Assembly: GCF_001653515.1 (NCBI RefSeq) | Contig: NZ_LYOY01000051.1 | Coordinates: 702,001-766,000 of the forward strand | DNA length: 64,000 nucleotides | Reading direction: 5' to 3' | Origin: Streptomyces sp. ERV7 | GTDB taxonomy: Bacteria > Actinomycetota > Actinomycetes > Streptomycetales > Streptomycetaceae | Shown here: piece by piece, positions 1 to 8,733 of the stretch | Layout of the letters: every line of letters begins with the position of its first letter | Position numbering within the stretch: the first letter of the stretch is position 1 | Made by a program: the position numbers and the translations under genes | The notes under the pieces: model-generated | What the model saw: only the letters and a program-made list of their open reading frames with translations | What the model was told of the DNA's origin: nothing | The model's database searches: none

Positions 1-2
1 CG

Positions 3-1298
3 CTCTGTCTGACCCTCTCCATGAGCTGGTTCTGGCAGCTGCGCGGCCATCAGAGCGACGCCCGCGCCTGGTCGCTCGCCGTGGCCGCGCTGGGGCCCGA
101 CCCGTTCGCGGAGCCGGTGCGCCCCGCCGTACCGCTCCCGGCCCGCTGCACCGACGCGCCGCCGCCGTGGTCCGAGGAGCAGGTGTGGGAGGCGCGGCGC
201 GGTGTGCGGATGATGCTGTTCGCGGGGGGCGGCGAGGGCGAGGGGGCGGAGTTCGCCAGTCCCGTGGCGCAGCCGTATCTGCGGCGCGTCGTGGCCGCGT
301 ACGGCTCCGCGATGCCGCAGAACTGCCGCCAGCCCGGGTCCGTCTGGTACTTCGCCCGGATGCTGACCCAGGAGTTCGCCGGGTTCCCGCAGGCCGTGGA
401 CGAGATGGTCGAGGACTGCCGGGCGCTCGGCGAGCCGTGGGACCTCGCCTTCGCGCTGCTGCTGCGCTCCAAGCTCGTCGGCGGCCCCGACGCGGACGAG
501 GCCCTGACTCTGTTCGAGCGCCTCGGGGACCCGTGGGCCATCGCCGAGACGCTCTCCGCACGCGGTGAGGACCACTCCCGGCAGGGCCGGTACGAACAAG
601 CCGCGGCCGACTTCGAGCGCGCCATGGAGTCCACCACCTGGACCGGGGCCTACGCCCAGGGGCCCATGTTCAAGGCGCGCCTCGCCACCGTCCGCCTCGC
701 CCTCGCCCGGACGGCCGAGGAGAGCGGGCGGGCCGAGCGGCTGCTGCTGGACGCCGTCGAGGAGTCGCGCCACTACGCGGGCGAGGGCGTCGGCACCGCC
801 CGGATGCTGCTCGCCCACCACTACGCGGCCACCGGCCGCGTCGGCCTGGCCAGGGAGCAACTGCGCCTGATGGAGGCCGAGTTCACCCAGGCCGTGCCGG
901 AGATGTTCCGCGGTCTGGTGGCCGGGGTGGACGGCTGGCTGGACTGCCTCGACGGTGCGTACGCCGAGGGGCTCGGACGGGTGCGGGAGGCGGTGCGCCG
1001 GCTGGCGGCGCAGGCGTATCTGGTCGCACCGAACCTGATCATCAGCCAGTTCCTCGTCGCCGCCTGGGCGAAGGCGCACCTGGGCGCCGCCGAGGAGGGC
1101 GCCCGGCTGCTCGGCGCGTACGACCGGCACGCCCGCGGGCAGCACGGCGGTTTCGGGCTGCGCCCGCTGCCGTCCGAGCCGGCCGTGCGGCGCCGCGCCG
1201 AGGCGGAACTGCGCGCCGTGCTCGACGACACCGCGTACCGGCGCGCCCACGCGCAGGGCCACGGACTCGCGGTGGAGGCGGCCGCATCCCTGGTCTGA
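3..1298 (+). CDS. C-terminal part of an AfsR/SARP-like regulator (5' truncated by window)
   Basis: The reading frame is open to the left edge, so only about 431 C-terminal residues are visible. The first ATG at 21 is probably internal. The sequence is almost all helical and rich in Ala, Leu and Glu, with paired-helix units such as ARGEDHSRQGRYEQAAADFE that resemble tetratricopeptide repeats. The motif WFWQLRGHQSDARAW near the left edge is typical of the region after the NB-ARC domain in large SARP/LuxR-type ATPase regulators of Streptomyces. The DNA-binding and nucleotide-binding parts, if present, lie outside the window. The target pathway cannot be read from this fragment. No neighbour shares its strand closely enough to suggest an operon. 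Confidence 0.7.
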   Translation, partial: LCLTLSMSWFWQLRGHQSDARAWSLAVAALGPDPFAEPVRPAVPLPARCTDAPPPWSEEQVWEARRGVRMMLFAGGGEGEGAEFASPVAQPYLRRVVAAYGSAMPQNCRQPGSVWYFARMLTQEFAGFPQAVDEMVEDCRALGEPWDLAFALLLRSKLVGGPDADEALTLFERLGDPWAIAETLSARGEDHSRQGRYEQAAADFERAMESTTWTGAYAQGPMFKARLATVRLALARTAEESGRAERLLLDAVEESRHYAGEGVGTARMLLAHHYAATGRVGLAREQLRLMEAEFTQAVPEMFRGLVAGVDGWLDCLDGAYAEGLGRVREAVRRLAAQAYLVAPNLIISQFLVAAWAKAHLGAAEEGARLLGAYDRHARGQHGGFGLRPLPSEPAVRRRAEAELRAVLDDTAYRRAHAQGHGLAVEAAASLV

Positions 1299-1418
1299 GG
1301 TGCGGTGGTGACCCGGGTGAAGGGGGAGTGCGCCAGGGGCGCGTGAAGCTCGGCTGTTGGCCCGCTTAAGAAATCCTCGATGGACGCGAGTGGCTCTTGC
1401 TCGGCAGATTGGTGATCA

Positions 1419-1434
1419 GCCATGGAACCATGGC
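1419..1434. promoter_or_regulatory. Inverted repeat upstream of tdh, possible operator
   Basis: GCCATGG and CCATGGC arms, 7 bp each, are separated by AA and lie 38 bp before the tdh start codon. The surrounding 1360-1450 stretch is less G+C-rich than the coding DNA. The position suits a regulator or processing site, possibly for the LysR protein encoded at the end of the operon, but no typical T-N11-A LysR box is obvious. Inference only. Confidence 0.35.
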
Positions 1435-1471
1435 TTTCGCCCCTCTTTGTACGTCCCGGGAGCCGCCACCC

Positions 1472-2500
1472 ATGAAGGCCCTTGTCAAGCAGCACGCCGA
1501 ACCCGGACTGTGGCTCATGGACGTCCCGGAGCCGGAGACCGGCCCCGGCGATGTGCTGATCAAGGTGCTGCGCACCGGCATCTGCGGCACCGATCTGCAC
1601 ATCCGCTCCTGGGACGGCTGGGCGCAGGGCGCCGTCAAGACCCCCCTCGTCCTCGGCCACGAGTTCGTCGGCGAGGTCGCGGCCGTCGGCGCGGACGTCC
1701 GGGACATCGCGGTCGGCGACCTGGTCAGCGGCGAGGGCCATCTGGTCTGCGGCAAGTGCCGCAACTGCCTGGCGGGCCGCCGCCACCTGTGCCGCTCCAC
1801 CATCGGCCTGGGCGTGGGACGCGACGGCGCCTTCGCCGAGTACGTGGCGCTGCCCGCCTCCAACGTGTGGGTGCACCGCACCCCGGTCGACCTCGACGTC
1901 GCCGCGATCTTCGACCCGTTCGGCAACGCCGTGCACACCGCGCTCTCCTTCCCGCTGGTCGGCGAGGACGTCCTGATCACCGGTGCCGGCCCGATCGGCA
2001 TCATGGCGGCGGCCGTCGCCAAGCACGCGGGCGCCCGCAACGTCGTGATCACCGACGTCAGCCCCGAGCGCCTGGAGATCGCCCGCAAGGCGGGTGCCAC
2101 ACTCGCGGTGAACGTGGCGCAGTCCTCGATCGCGGACGCGCAGCGACAGCTCGGTCTGCGCGAGGGCTTCGACGTCGGCCTGGAGATGTCCGGCCGCGGC
2201 GAGGCCATGCGCGACATGATCGACAACATGACGCACGGCGGCAGGATCGCGATGCTCGGTCTGCCCGCGCAGGAGTTCGCGGTCGACTGGTCGAAGATCG
2301 TCACCTCGATGATCACGGTCAAGGGCATCTACGGCCGTGAGATGTTCGAGACGTGGTACGCGATGACGGTGCTGCTCGAAGGCGGCCTCGACCTCTCCCC
2401 GGTGATCACCGGCAGCTACGGGTACCAGGACTACGACGCGGCCTTCGACGAGGCCGCCACCGCCCGCAGCGGCAAGATCATCCTCGACTGGACCGTCTGA
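1472..2500 (+). CDS. tdh: L-threonine 3-dehydrogenase
   Basis: Zinc-dependent medium-chain dehydrogenase that oxidises L-threonine with NAD+ to 2-amino-3-ketobutyrate in the cytoplasm. The 342-residue product matches the usual length of Tdh (E. coli 341). Visible motifs are the catalytic-zinc cysteine in GICGTDLH (C38), GHE at 62-64, the structural-zinc cysteines C93, C96, C99 and C107 in CGKCRNCLAGRRHLC, and the NAD-binding GAGPIG at 171-176. The start at 1472 begins MKALVKQ, as in the family. An earlier in-frame start would add residues not seen in homologues. kbl follows after 39 bp and acts on the unstable product, so the two form the classical threonine degradation pair. Confidence 0.95.
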   Translation: MKALVKQHAEPGLWLMDVPEPETGPGDVLIKVLRTGICGTDLHIRSWDGWAQGAVKTPLVLGHEFVGEVAAVGADVRDIAVGDLVSGEGHLVCGKCRNCLAGRRHLCRSTIGLGVGRDGAFAEYVALPASNVWVHRTPVDLDVAAIFDPFGNAVHTALSFPLVGEDVLITGAGPIGIMAAAVAKHAGARNVVITDVSPERLEIARKAGATLAVNVAQSSIADAQRQLGLREGFDVGLEMSGRGEAMRDMIDNMTHGGRIAMLGLPAQEFAVDWSKIVTSMITVKGIYGREMFETWYAMTVLLEGGLDLSPVITGSYGYQDYDAAFDEAATARSGKIILDWTV

Positions 2501-2539
2501 GTCCCCTCGCCCGCCACTCGGCATCTAGGAGCCTGAAGC

Positions 2540-3721
2540 ATGTACGCGTCCGTCCGCGACGACCTCCAGAAGACCCTCGACGAGATCCGCGAGGCCGGTC
2601 TCTTCAAGCCCGAGCGGGTGATCTCCACCCCGCAGAACGCCTCGGTCGCCGTGCCCACCGGCGAGGTCCTGAACTTCTGCGCCAACAACTACCTGGGCCT
2701 GGCCGACCACCCCGAGGTGGTCGCCGCCGCCAAGGAGGCCCTGGACCGCTGGGGCTACGGCATGGCCTCGGTCCGCTTCATCTGCGGCACCCAGGACGTC
2801 CACAAGGAGCTGGAGGCGCGTCTTTCGGCGTTCCTCGGCCAGGAGGACACGATCCTCTACTCGTCCTGCTTCGACGCCAACGGCGGTGTCTTCGAGACCC
2901 TGCTCGGCGCCGAGGACGCGGTGATCTCCGACGCCCTCAACCACGCCTCGATCATCGACGGCATCCGCCTCTCCAAGGCCGCCCGCCACCGGTACGCCAA
3001 CCGCGACATGGCCGAGCTGGAGGCGAAGCTCAAGGAGACGTCGGGTGCGCGCCGTCGCCTCATCGTCACCGACGGTGTCTTCTCCATGGACGGCTATGTC
3101 GCCCCGCTCCAGGAGATCTGCGACCTGGCCGACCGCTACGACGCGATGGTCATGGTCGACGACTCGCACGCGGTGGGCTTCGTCGGCCCCGGCGGCCGGG
3201 GCACGCCCGAGCTGCACGGGGTGATGGACCGCGTCGACATCATCACGGGCACCCTCGGCAAGGCCCTCGGCGGCGCCTCCGGCGGCTATGTGGCGGCCCG
3301 CGCCGAGATCGTCGCCCTGCTGCGCCAGCGCTCGCGCCCGTACCTCTTCTCGAACTCGCTGGCCCCGGTGATCGCGGCCGCCTCGCTCAAGGTGCTCGAC
3401 CTGCTGGAGTCGGCGGGCGACCTGCGCGACAAGCTCGCCGCCAACACCGCGCTCTTCCGGACGAAGATGACCGAGGCGGGCTTCGAGATCCTGCCCGGTG
3501 ACCACGCCATCGCCCCCGTCATGATCGGCGACGCCGCCGAGGCCGGCCGTATGGCCGAGCTGCTGCTTGAGCGCGGTGTCTATGTGATCGGCTTCTCCTA
3601 CCCGGTGGTCCCGATGGGCGCGGCCCGCATCCGGGTCCAGCTCTCGGCGGCCCACTCCACCGCGGACGTGGAGCGGGCGGTGGCGGCCTTCATCGACGCT
3701 CGGGCGACAATGGCCGGGTGA
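2540..3721 (+). CDS. kbl: Glycine C-acetyltransferase (2-amino-3-ketobutyrate CoA ligase)
   Basis: PLP-dependent alpha-oxoamine synthase that converts 2-amino-3-ketobutyrate and CoA into glycine and acetyl-CoA, the second step of threonine breakdown. The 393-residue length fits (E. coli 398). The PLP lysine is in GTLGKALGG near residue 240, and the upstream DDSHAVGF (cofactor-stacking His and Asp) is intact. CGTQDVHKELE in the N-terminal third is also family-typical. A GGAG ribosome site precedes the ATG. Its TGA overlaps the GTG of the following lysR gene (GTGA), so that regulator is translationally coupled to the catabolic genes. Confidence 0.95.
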   Translation: MYASVRDDLQKTLDEIREAGLFKPERVISTPQNASVAVPTGEVLNFCANNYLGLADHPEVVAAAKEALDRWGYGMASVRFICGTQDVHKELEARLSAFLGQEDTILYSSCFDANGGVFETLLGAEDAVISDALNHASIIDGIRLSKAARHRYANRDMAELEAKLKETSGARRRLIVTDGVFSMDGYVAPLQEICDLADRYDAMVMVDDSHAVGFVGPGGRGTPELHGVMDRVDIITGTLGKALGGASGGYVAARAEIVALLRQRSRPYLFSNSLAPVIAAASLKVLDLLESAGDLRDKLAANTALFRTKMTEAGFEILPGDHAIAPVMIGDAAEAGRMAELLLERGVYVIGFSYPVVPMGAARIRVQLSAAHSTADVERAVAAFIDARATMAG

Positions 3722-4632
3722 TCGACCCGCGCCGGCTCCGCATCCTGCGCGCCGCGGCGGACCACCGTACGGTGACCGCCGCGGCCGCAGCGCTCTATCT
3801 GACCCCCTCCGCCGTCTCCCAGCAGCTCGCCGCCCTGGAGCAGGAGACCGGCCACACGCTGCTGACCCGCAGCGGCAAGGGCGTACGGCTCACCGCGGCC
3901 GGCGAGATCCTCCTGGAGCACGCCAACGCGGTCCTCGCGCAGCTGGAGCGGGCGGAGGCGGAGCTGGCGGCGTACGCGGGCGGCGCGGCCGGTGATGTGA
4001 CGGTGGCGGCGTTCGCCACGGGCATCGCGGAGGTGCTCGCCCCGGCTCTGGCCCGGCTGCGCGGGACCCACCCCACCATCCGGGTCCGGGTGCGCGACGC
4101 CGAGGGCGACGAGTCGCTGCCGATGGTCCTGGACGGCGAGGCGGACCTGGCGCTGGCGGTGGAGTACCGGGGCGCCCCCAGGGAGGACGACCGGCGCCTG
4201 GCCCGGGTCGCGCTCTACGCGGAGCCCTTCGACGCGGTGCTCCCGGCCGGGCACCCGCTGGCGCATGCGCCGGAGGTGCGTCTTTCGGCCCTGTCCGAGG
4301 ACGACTGGATCGGCCCGTACCCCGGCAACCCCTGCCACGACGTGGTCTTCCTCGCCTGTGAGCTGGCGGGCTTCGAGCCGCGGCTCATCCACTCCTCGGA
4401 CGACTTCCGCGCCGTGGTGGCTCTCGCGGGCGCGGGGGCGGGCGTGGCCCTGGTGCCCCGCTCGGCGCTGCGCGGCATGGAGCAGAAGCACACGGTGGTG
4501 CGCCCGGTGGCGGGCCCCGCGGCCCCCCGCCGCGTCTTCGCGGCGGTCCGCAGCGGCGCCGAGCGGCACCCGCTGATCAGCCCGGTCCTGGACGCCCTGG
4601 CCCGGGCGGCGGAAGGTCTGACGACGGGCTGA
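3718..4632 (+). CDS. LysR-family transcriptional regulator
   Basis: 304 residues, the usual LTTR size. The N-terminal winged helix-turn-helix (about residues 3-62) contains the signature TAAAAALYLTPSAVSQQLAALEQ spread over the recognition helices. The rest is the periplasmic-binding-protein-like effector domain (about 90-295). The GTG start is fixed by the 4-base overlap with kbl. Being co-transcribed with tdh and kbl, it may sense threonine, glycine or a related amino acid and control this operon, but LTTRs are more often divergent from their targets, so the target is inferred. Confidence 0.88.
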   Translation: MIDPRRLRILRAAADHRTVTAAAAALYLTPSAVSQQLAALEQETGHTLLTRSGKGVRLTAAGEILLEHANAVLAQLERAEAELAAYAGGAAGDVTVAAFATGIAEVLAPALARLRGTHPTIRVRVRDAEGDESLPMVLDGEADLALAVEYRGAPREDDRRLARVALYAEPFDAVLPAGHPLAHAPEVRLSALSEDDWIGPYPGNPCHDVVFLACELAGFEPRLIHSSDDFRAVVALAGAGAGVALVPRSALRGMEQKHTVVRPVAGPAAPRRVFAAVRSGAERHPLISPVLDALARAAEGLTTG

Positions 4633-4640
4633 GCCCGGGG

Positions 4641-4898
4641 GTGGGGAGGTCCGGTCCGCTGGGGCCCGACCGGTTCGCCGCCCCGGACCGCTTCGATCCC
4701 CGCCGCACCGCTCCGGCCCCGCTCGCCTTCGGGCCCCCGGACTGCCCGGCAGCGCGGGTGGCTGAGCTCCAGGCCGAGTGCGCGGTGCGCGCGCTGGCCG
4801 AGGCCATGCCGGAGCTCCGCTGGGCCGAGGGGTTCCGGCCCACCGAGACGGGGCTGCTCACCCGGGCCCCGCGGACCCTTCTCGTACGACCCGCCTGA
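4641..4898 (+). pseudogene. Cytochrome P450 C-terminal remnant
   Basis: The 85-residue product starts DRFAAPDRFDPRRTA, followed by LAFGPPDCPAARVAELQAE and then VRALAEAMPELRW. This is the order found at the P450 C-terminus: the ERR-side PDRFDPxR segment, the heme-ligand loop FGxGxHxCxG, and the L-helix. Here the loop is shortened and degenerate, although one Cys remains, and everything upstream (I-helix, ExxR) is absent. It therefore cannot be a working P450. It starts 8 bp after lysR and overlaps treY on the other strand by 41 bp. A small free-standing protein of other function is possible but less likely. Confidence 0.5.
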
Positions 4899-7389
4899 GC
4901 AGCGCGACCGGACGGGCGGCGAACAGATCGCTCAGTTTCACCGCCCCCCTGAACTCCCGGCCGGAGCCACGGGAGTCCTCGGAGAGACCGGTGTGCAGGG
5001 CATCGACCCACGCCCCCTCCGGCAGCGCCAGCTCCGTCGGGCCCCAGCCGCCCGACTCGGCCAGCCGCAGGGAGAGCCGGGTCACCGCTGTCACCACTTC
5101 GCCGGAGCGGGAGAACGCGAGGCAGTGGTCGGCGGCCGGGCCGCCGGCGATCAGCGGCTCGTACGTACTCAACTCCCCGAACACCTCCGGAAGTTCCCGC
5201 CGCAGCCGAAGCGCCGCCACGGACACCACGCCCTTCTCGTCCGGGGGCGAGCCCAGGCCGGTCTCCGGGAAGTCCACCGGCCGCCGGTTGTCGGGGTCGA
5301 CCAGCGTCAGGCACTCCGACTCCGTGCCCTGGTACACATCCGGCACGCCCGGCATCGTCAGATGCAGCAGCGCCGCGCCCAGGACGTTCGCGCGCGTGGC
5401 CGACGCCAGGCTCCGGGAGAACTCCGCGACTTCCGCCGCGAGCGCCCCGGCGGGCCCCGACGCCGTGAAGCCCGACGCGGTGAAGTCGGCCAGCGCCCGC
5501 TCGTACACCGGATCCTGTTCGGTCCAGCTCGTGCGCAGGCCCGCCTCGCGTGCGGCCTTGAGCAGGGCGCCGCCCAGGCGCTCCCCGGTGAGGCCGTCGG
5601 CGCCGAGGCCGACCGCCGTCTGCCAGGCCGCCCAGGCGAGATGCGGATCGGGTACGGGCGCCGAGGCGAGCCGGTCGAGCAGCGCCCTCCACCGCTCGGG
5701 GCACTCGGACAGTACGGCGATCCGGGCCCGGACGTCCGCGCTGCGTTTGGTGTCGTGCGTGGAGAGGACGGTCCCGGTGGTGGGCCAGTCGCGGGCGACG
5801 CGGGCGCAGTAGGAGTGGAACTCCTCCGGAGCGACGGCCGGTTGGCCGGGGTCGCCACCCACCTCGTTGGCGGACAGCAGGGCGATGTATCGATAAAACG
5901 CCGTGTCTTCCAGTGACTTGGCGCGCAGCGCCGACGAGGTCTGGGCGAAACGGGCCCGGAAGGCTTCCAGTTCGAGGCCGTCACCGGCACCCGGTTCGAG
6001 GCCTTCGCCGCTGGGGTCCCTGGCTCCGTACCGTCCGACCACAAGGTCCCGTACGGCGTCGACCGCTGCGGCCTCCTCCGGTACCGCGAAGGCCTCCCTG
6101 GCCCGGCGCGCCGTCTCCGGGGTCAGCACCTCCTGCGCGTCGGTCCCGTACGGGCGGTACACCGGCATCCGGACCAGCAGCTCGCGCAGGGCATGCCGCA
6201 GGGCCCACGGCGCGTGGTCGCGCAGGCTCGGGGTGCGGGCGCACAGCCGCACAGCCGCGCGCGTCAGGCGGTCCACTTCGGCGGCCAGGTCATGGGTGAC
6301 CACCTCGTACGCCGCACGGCGGGCGGTCGGCTCCCAGTGCCCGCCCCGGTCGCCGTCCTGACCTGTGAACTCCCGGTAGTGGCGCTGAAGTTCCCGGTGC
6401 CCGGCCGGATCGGTGAAGAGGCCGTCGATCCGGCGGAGCGCGTCGTAGCCGGTCGTCCCGGCGACCGCCCACCCGGAGGGCAGCGGCTCGGTGCGGGCGA
6501 GGAAGAGGCCGTCGATCCGGCGGAGCGCGTCGTAGCCGGTCGTCCCGGCGACCGCCCACCCGGAGGGCAGCGGCTCGGTGCGGGCGAGGATCTTCTCCAC
6601 CACCGTCCAGGCCCCTCCGGTCGCCGTGCTCAGACGCCGCAGATACGTTTCCGGATCGGCCAGCCCGTCCGGGTGGTCCACCCGCAGCCCGTCCACCACC
6701 CCGTCCCGGACCAGCTCCAGCACCTTGGCGTGGGTGGCGGCGAAGACGTCCTCGTCCTCCACCCGCACGCCGATGAGCTCCGAAATGGTGAAGAAGCGAC
6801 GGTAGTTGAGCTCGGTGCGGGCCAGGCGCCACCAGCCGAGCCGGTACCACTGCGCGTCCAGCAGCTCCGGCAGGGGCAGCCCCTCCGTACCGGCGCGCAA
6901 GGGGAACTCATGCGCCTCCCCGTACGCCAGTACCCCCTTCGCCCGGTCCACCGTCAGCCGGTCCAGCTCGCCCCCGACCGGCCCGGCCAGGACCGGCAGC
7001 AGCACCTTGCCGCCGGTCGCCGTCCAGTCGATGTCGAACCATGCGGCGTACGGCGAGTCGGGGCCCTCGCGCAGCACCTCCCACAGCTGCCGGTTGTGGC
7101 GCGGCACCGCCGCCATGTGGTTCGGGACGATGTCGAGCACCAGGCCGAGCCCGGCCGCCCGTGCGGTGCGGGCGAGCCGCCGCAGCCCGTCCTCGCCGCC
7201 GAGCTCTTCGCGTACGCGCGCGTGGTCGACGACGTCATAGCCGTGCGTCGACCCCGGCACCGCCTCCAGGACCGGCGACAGATGCAGGTGCGACACCCCG
7301 AGCGAGGCCAGATACGGGACGGCTCGCTCGGCGGCACGGAAAGGGAAGTCCGGCTGGAGCTGCAGCCGGTAGGTCGCAGTGGGTGTCAT
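4858..7389 (-). CDS. treY: Maltooligosyl trehalose synthase
   Basis: GH13 enzyme that isomerises the reducing-end alpha-1,4 bond of maltooligosaccharides to alpha,alpha-1,1, the first step of the TreY-TreZ route to trehalose. It starts MTPTATYRLQLQ, the family N-terminus; a longer reading frame upstream is not coding. Key segments are HGYDVVDHARV, LDIVPNHMA, DGLRVDHPDG and LSTHDTKRSADVRARI. The 843 residues exceed the usual length by about 29, explained exactly by a perfect in-frame tandem duplication (residues about 268-325, each copy containing PSGWAVAGTTGYDALRRIDG). That lies after the catalytic (b/a)8 core segment and may alter activity. treZ is not in the window. Confidence 0.93.
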   Translation of the reverse strand: MTPTATYRLQLQPDFPFRAAERAVPYLASLGVSHLHLSPVLEAVPGSTHGYDVVDHARVREELGGEDGLRRLARTARAAGLGLVLDIVPNHMAAVPRHNRQLWEVLREGPDSPYAAWFDIDWTATGGKVLLPVLAGPVGGELDRLTVDRAKGVLAYGEAHEFPLRAGTEGLPLPELLDAQWYRLGWWRLARTELNYRRFFTISELIGVRVEDEDVFAATHAKVLELVRDGVVDGLRVDHPDGLADPETYLRRLSTATGGAWTVVEKILARTEPLPSGWAVAGTTGYDALRRIDGLFLARTEPLPSGWAVAGTTGYDALRRIDGLFTDPAGHRELQRHYREFTGQDGDRGGHWEPTARRAAYEVVTHDLAAEVDRLTRAAVRLCARTPSLRDHAPWALRHALRELLVRMPVYRPYGTDAQEVLTPETARRAREAFAVPEEAAAVDAVRDLVVGRYGARDPSGEGLEPGAGDGLELEAFRARFAQTSSALRAKSLEDTAFYRYIALLSANEVGGDPGQPAVAPEEFHSYCARVARDWPTTGTVLSTHDTKRSADVRARIAVLSECPERWRALLDRLASAPVPDPHLAWAAWQTAVGLGADGLTGERLGGALLKAAREAGLRTSWTEQDPVYERALADFTASGFTASGPAGALAAEVAEFSRSLASATRANVLGAALLHLTMPGVPDVYQGTESECLTLVDPDNRRPVDFPETGLGSPPDEKGVVSVAALRLRRELPEVFGELSTYEPLIAGGPAADHCLAFSRSGEVVTAVTRLSLRLAESGGWGPTELALPEGAWVDALHTGLSEDSRGSGREFRGAVKLSDLFAARPVALLRRVVREGSAGPG
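6415..6590. repeat. Perfect 87-bp tandem duplication inside treY
   Basis: Copy 1 spans 6415-6501 and copy 2 spans 6502-6588. Identity continues for two more bases (period 87, 89 matching positions). There is not one mismatch, so the event is recent or is maintained by conversion. Because 87 is 29 codons, the treY frame is preserved. An assembly artefact is unlikely for a short-period repeat that two reads would span, but it should be considered. Confidence 0.95.
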
Positions 7390-7470
7390 GCGAACGTACG
7401 TACCCCGCAACGCGGCTTCTGTGCCTTCGGCCCATGCGTCCGCACCCGTCTGCCGCGTTAGCTTCGCCTG

Positions 7471-8733
7471 ATGTCCGGAGCGCTGCACACCTATCGCAAG
7501 GTCATCGCCCTCACCGGGCCGCTGCTGCCGGTCGTCTCGTTCCTCGGACGGCTGCCGACGGCCATGTGCCAGCTGGGCAGTGTGCTGCTGGTCGCCGAGA
7601 CCAGCGGCAGCCTGGCCACCGCCGGGCTCGCGGGCGGCGCCCTCGCCCTCGGGCAGACCGCCGGCGGTCCGCTCCTGGGGCGCGCGGCGGACCGTCACGG
7701 CCAGCGGCGGGTGGTGCCGGCGGCGGCGCTCGTCAACGCGGCCGCCGTCACCGCCCTCGTCCTGGCCGCGCTCGCCCACACGGGGACCGGCCGGCTGGCG
7801 CTGCTCGGGGCGCTCGCCGGGGCCAGCGTGCCGCAGGTCGGACCGCTGGCCCGGACCCGGACCGTGTCCCTGGCGCGGCGCGCGGAGGCCGACGAGCGGA
7901 CGGTGGCGGCGGCGCTCTCCTTCGAAGGCACCCTCGACGAGGTGTCGTTCGTGCTCGGACCCGCCCTCGTCGGGCTCGCCGCGGCCCTCTCCCACCCGGC
8001 GGTCGCGCTGCTCGCCGCGGCCGGGCTGCTGGCCGTCTGCGGCACCGCCTTCGCCCTGCACCCGAGCGCCGGGCAGGTGGTGGGCGAGGAGCGCGTCAGG
8101 ACGCCGCGCACCCGGCTGCCGGGGGCGGTGTACGCGCTGCGCGTCACCATGGTGCTCCAGGGCGCCATGTTCGGCGCCTCCCAGGCGGGCATCACCGCCC
8201 TCGCCGAGCGGCTCGGCCGGCCGTCGCAGACCGGGCTCGTGTACGCGGCGATGGGGGTGATGAGCGCGGCGGCGGGCCTCGCCATGGTCGCCGTCCCGGA
8301 AGGGCTCGCGCTACGCGCGCGGTGGCGGATCGCCACCGCCGCCCTGGTGCTGCTCTCCGTGCCGCTGCTGTTCGTGGGATCGCTGGGAACTCTCTACGCG
8401 GCCGTGGTCGTTCTCGGGGCGGCGTACGCACCGCATCTGATCACCCTCTTCGCGCTGACCGAACGGCTGGTCCCCGCCGCCCGGTTGGCCGAGTCCATGG
8501 CGTTCCTGACCAGCGGGATCGTCGGCGGGCAGGCGCTCGCCCTCGCGCTGTCGGGGCGGCTGGCGCAGGACCACGGGCCGGTGGCGGCCTTCGCGGTCAT
8601 GGTGGTCGCGGCGGCCCTGTGCGTGGTGCTCTCGTGGTCCGTACGGGGCCTGCCGGCCGCGTCGGGCGCCCGCGCCCCGGTCCCGCTCAGGCCGGGCGCC
8701 GCAGCACCGTCAGACTCCGCCCCACGAGGGTGA
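7471..8733 (+). CDS. MFS transporter
   Basis: 420 residues with about 12 hydrophobic segments and the MFS loop motif GRAADRHGQRR between helices 2 and 3. It is a member of the DHA-like drug/metabolite efflux group rather than a sugar:H+ symporter, judging from the compact loops and the lack of a long central domain. It lies divergently from treY (81 bp apart) and its last 47 bp overlap glgX on the opposite strand. Being between two alpha-glucan genes could mean export or uptake of a maltooligosaccharide-related compound, but nothing in the sequence shows the substrate. Confidence 0.82.
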   Translation: MSGALHTYRKVIALTGPLLPVVSFLGRLPTAMCQLGSVLLVAETSGSLATAGLAGGALALGQTAGGPLLGRAADRHGQRRVVPAAALVNAAAVTALVLAALAHTGTGRLALLGALAGASVPQVGPLARTRTVSLARRAEADERTVAAALSFEGTLDEVSFVLGPALVGLAAALSHPAVALLAAAGLLAVCGTAFALHPSAGQVVGEERVRTPRTRLPGAVYALRVTMVLQGAMFGASQAGITALAERLGRPSQTGLVYAAMGVMSAAAGLAMVAVPEGLALRARWRIATAALVLLSVPLLFVGSLGTLYAAVVVLGAAYAPHLITLFALTERLVPAARLAESMAFLTSGIVGGQALALALSGRLAQDHGPVAAFAVMVVAAALCVVLSWSVRGLPAASGARAPVPLRPGAAAPSDSAPRG

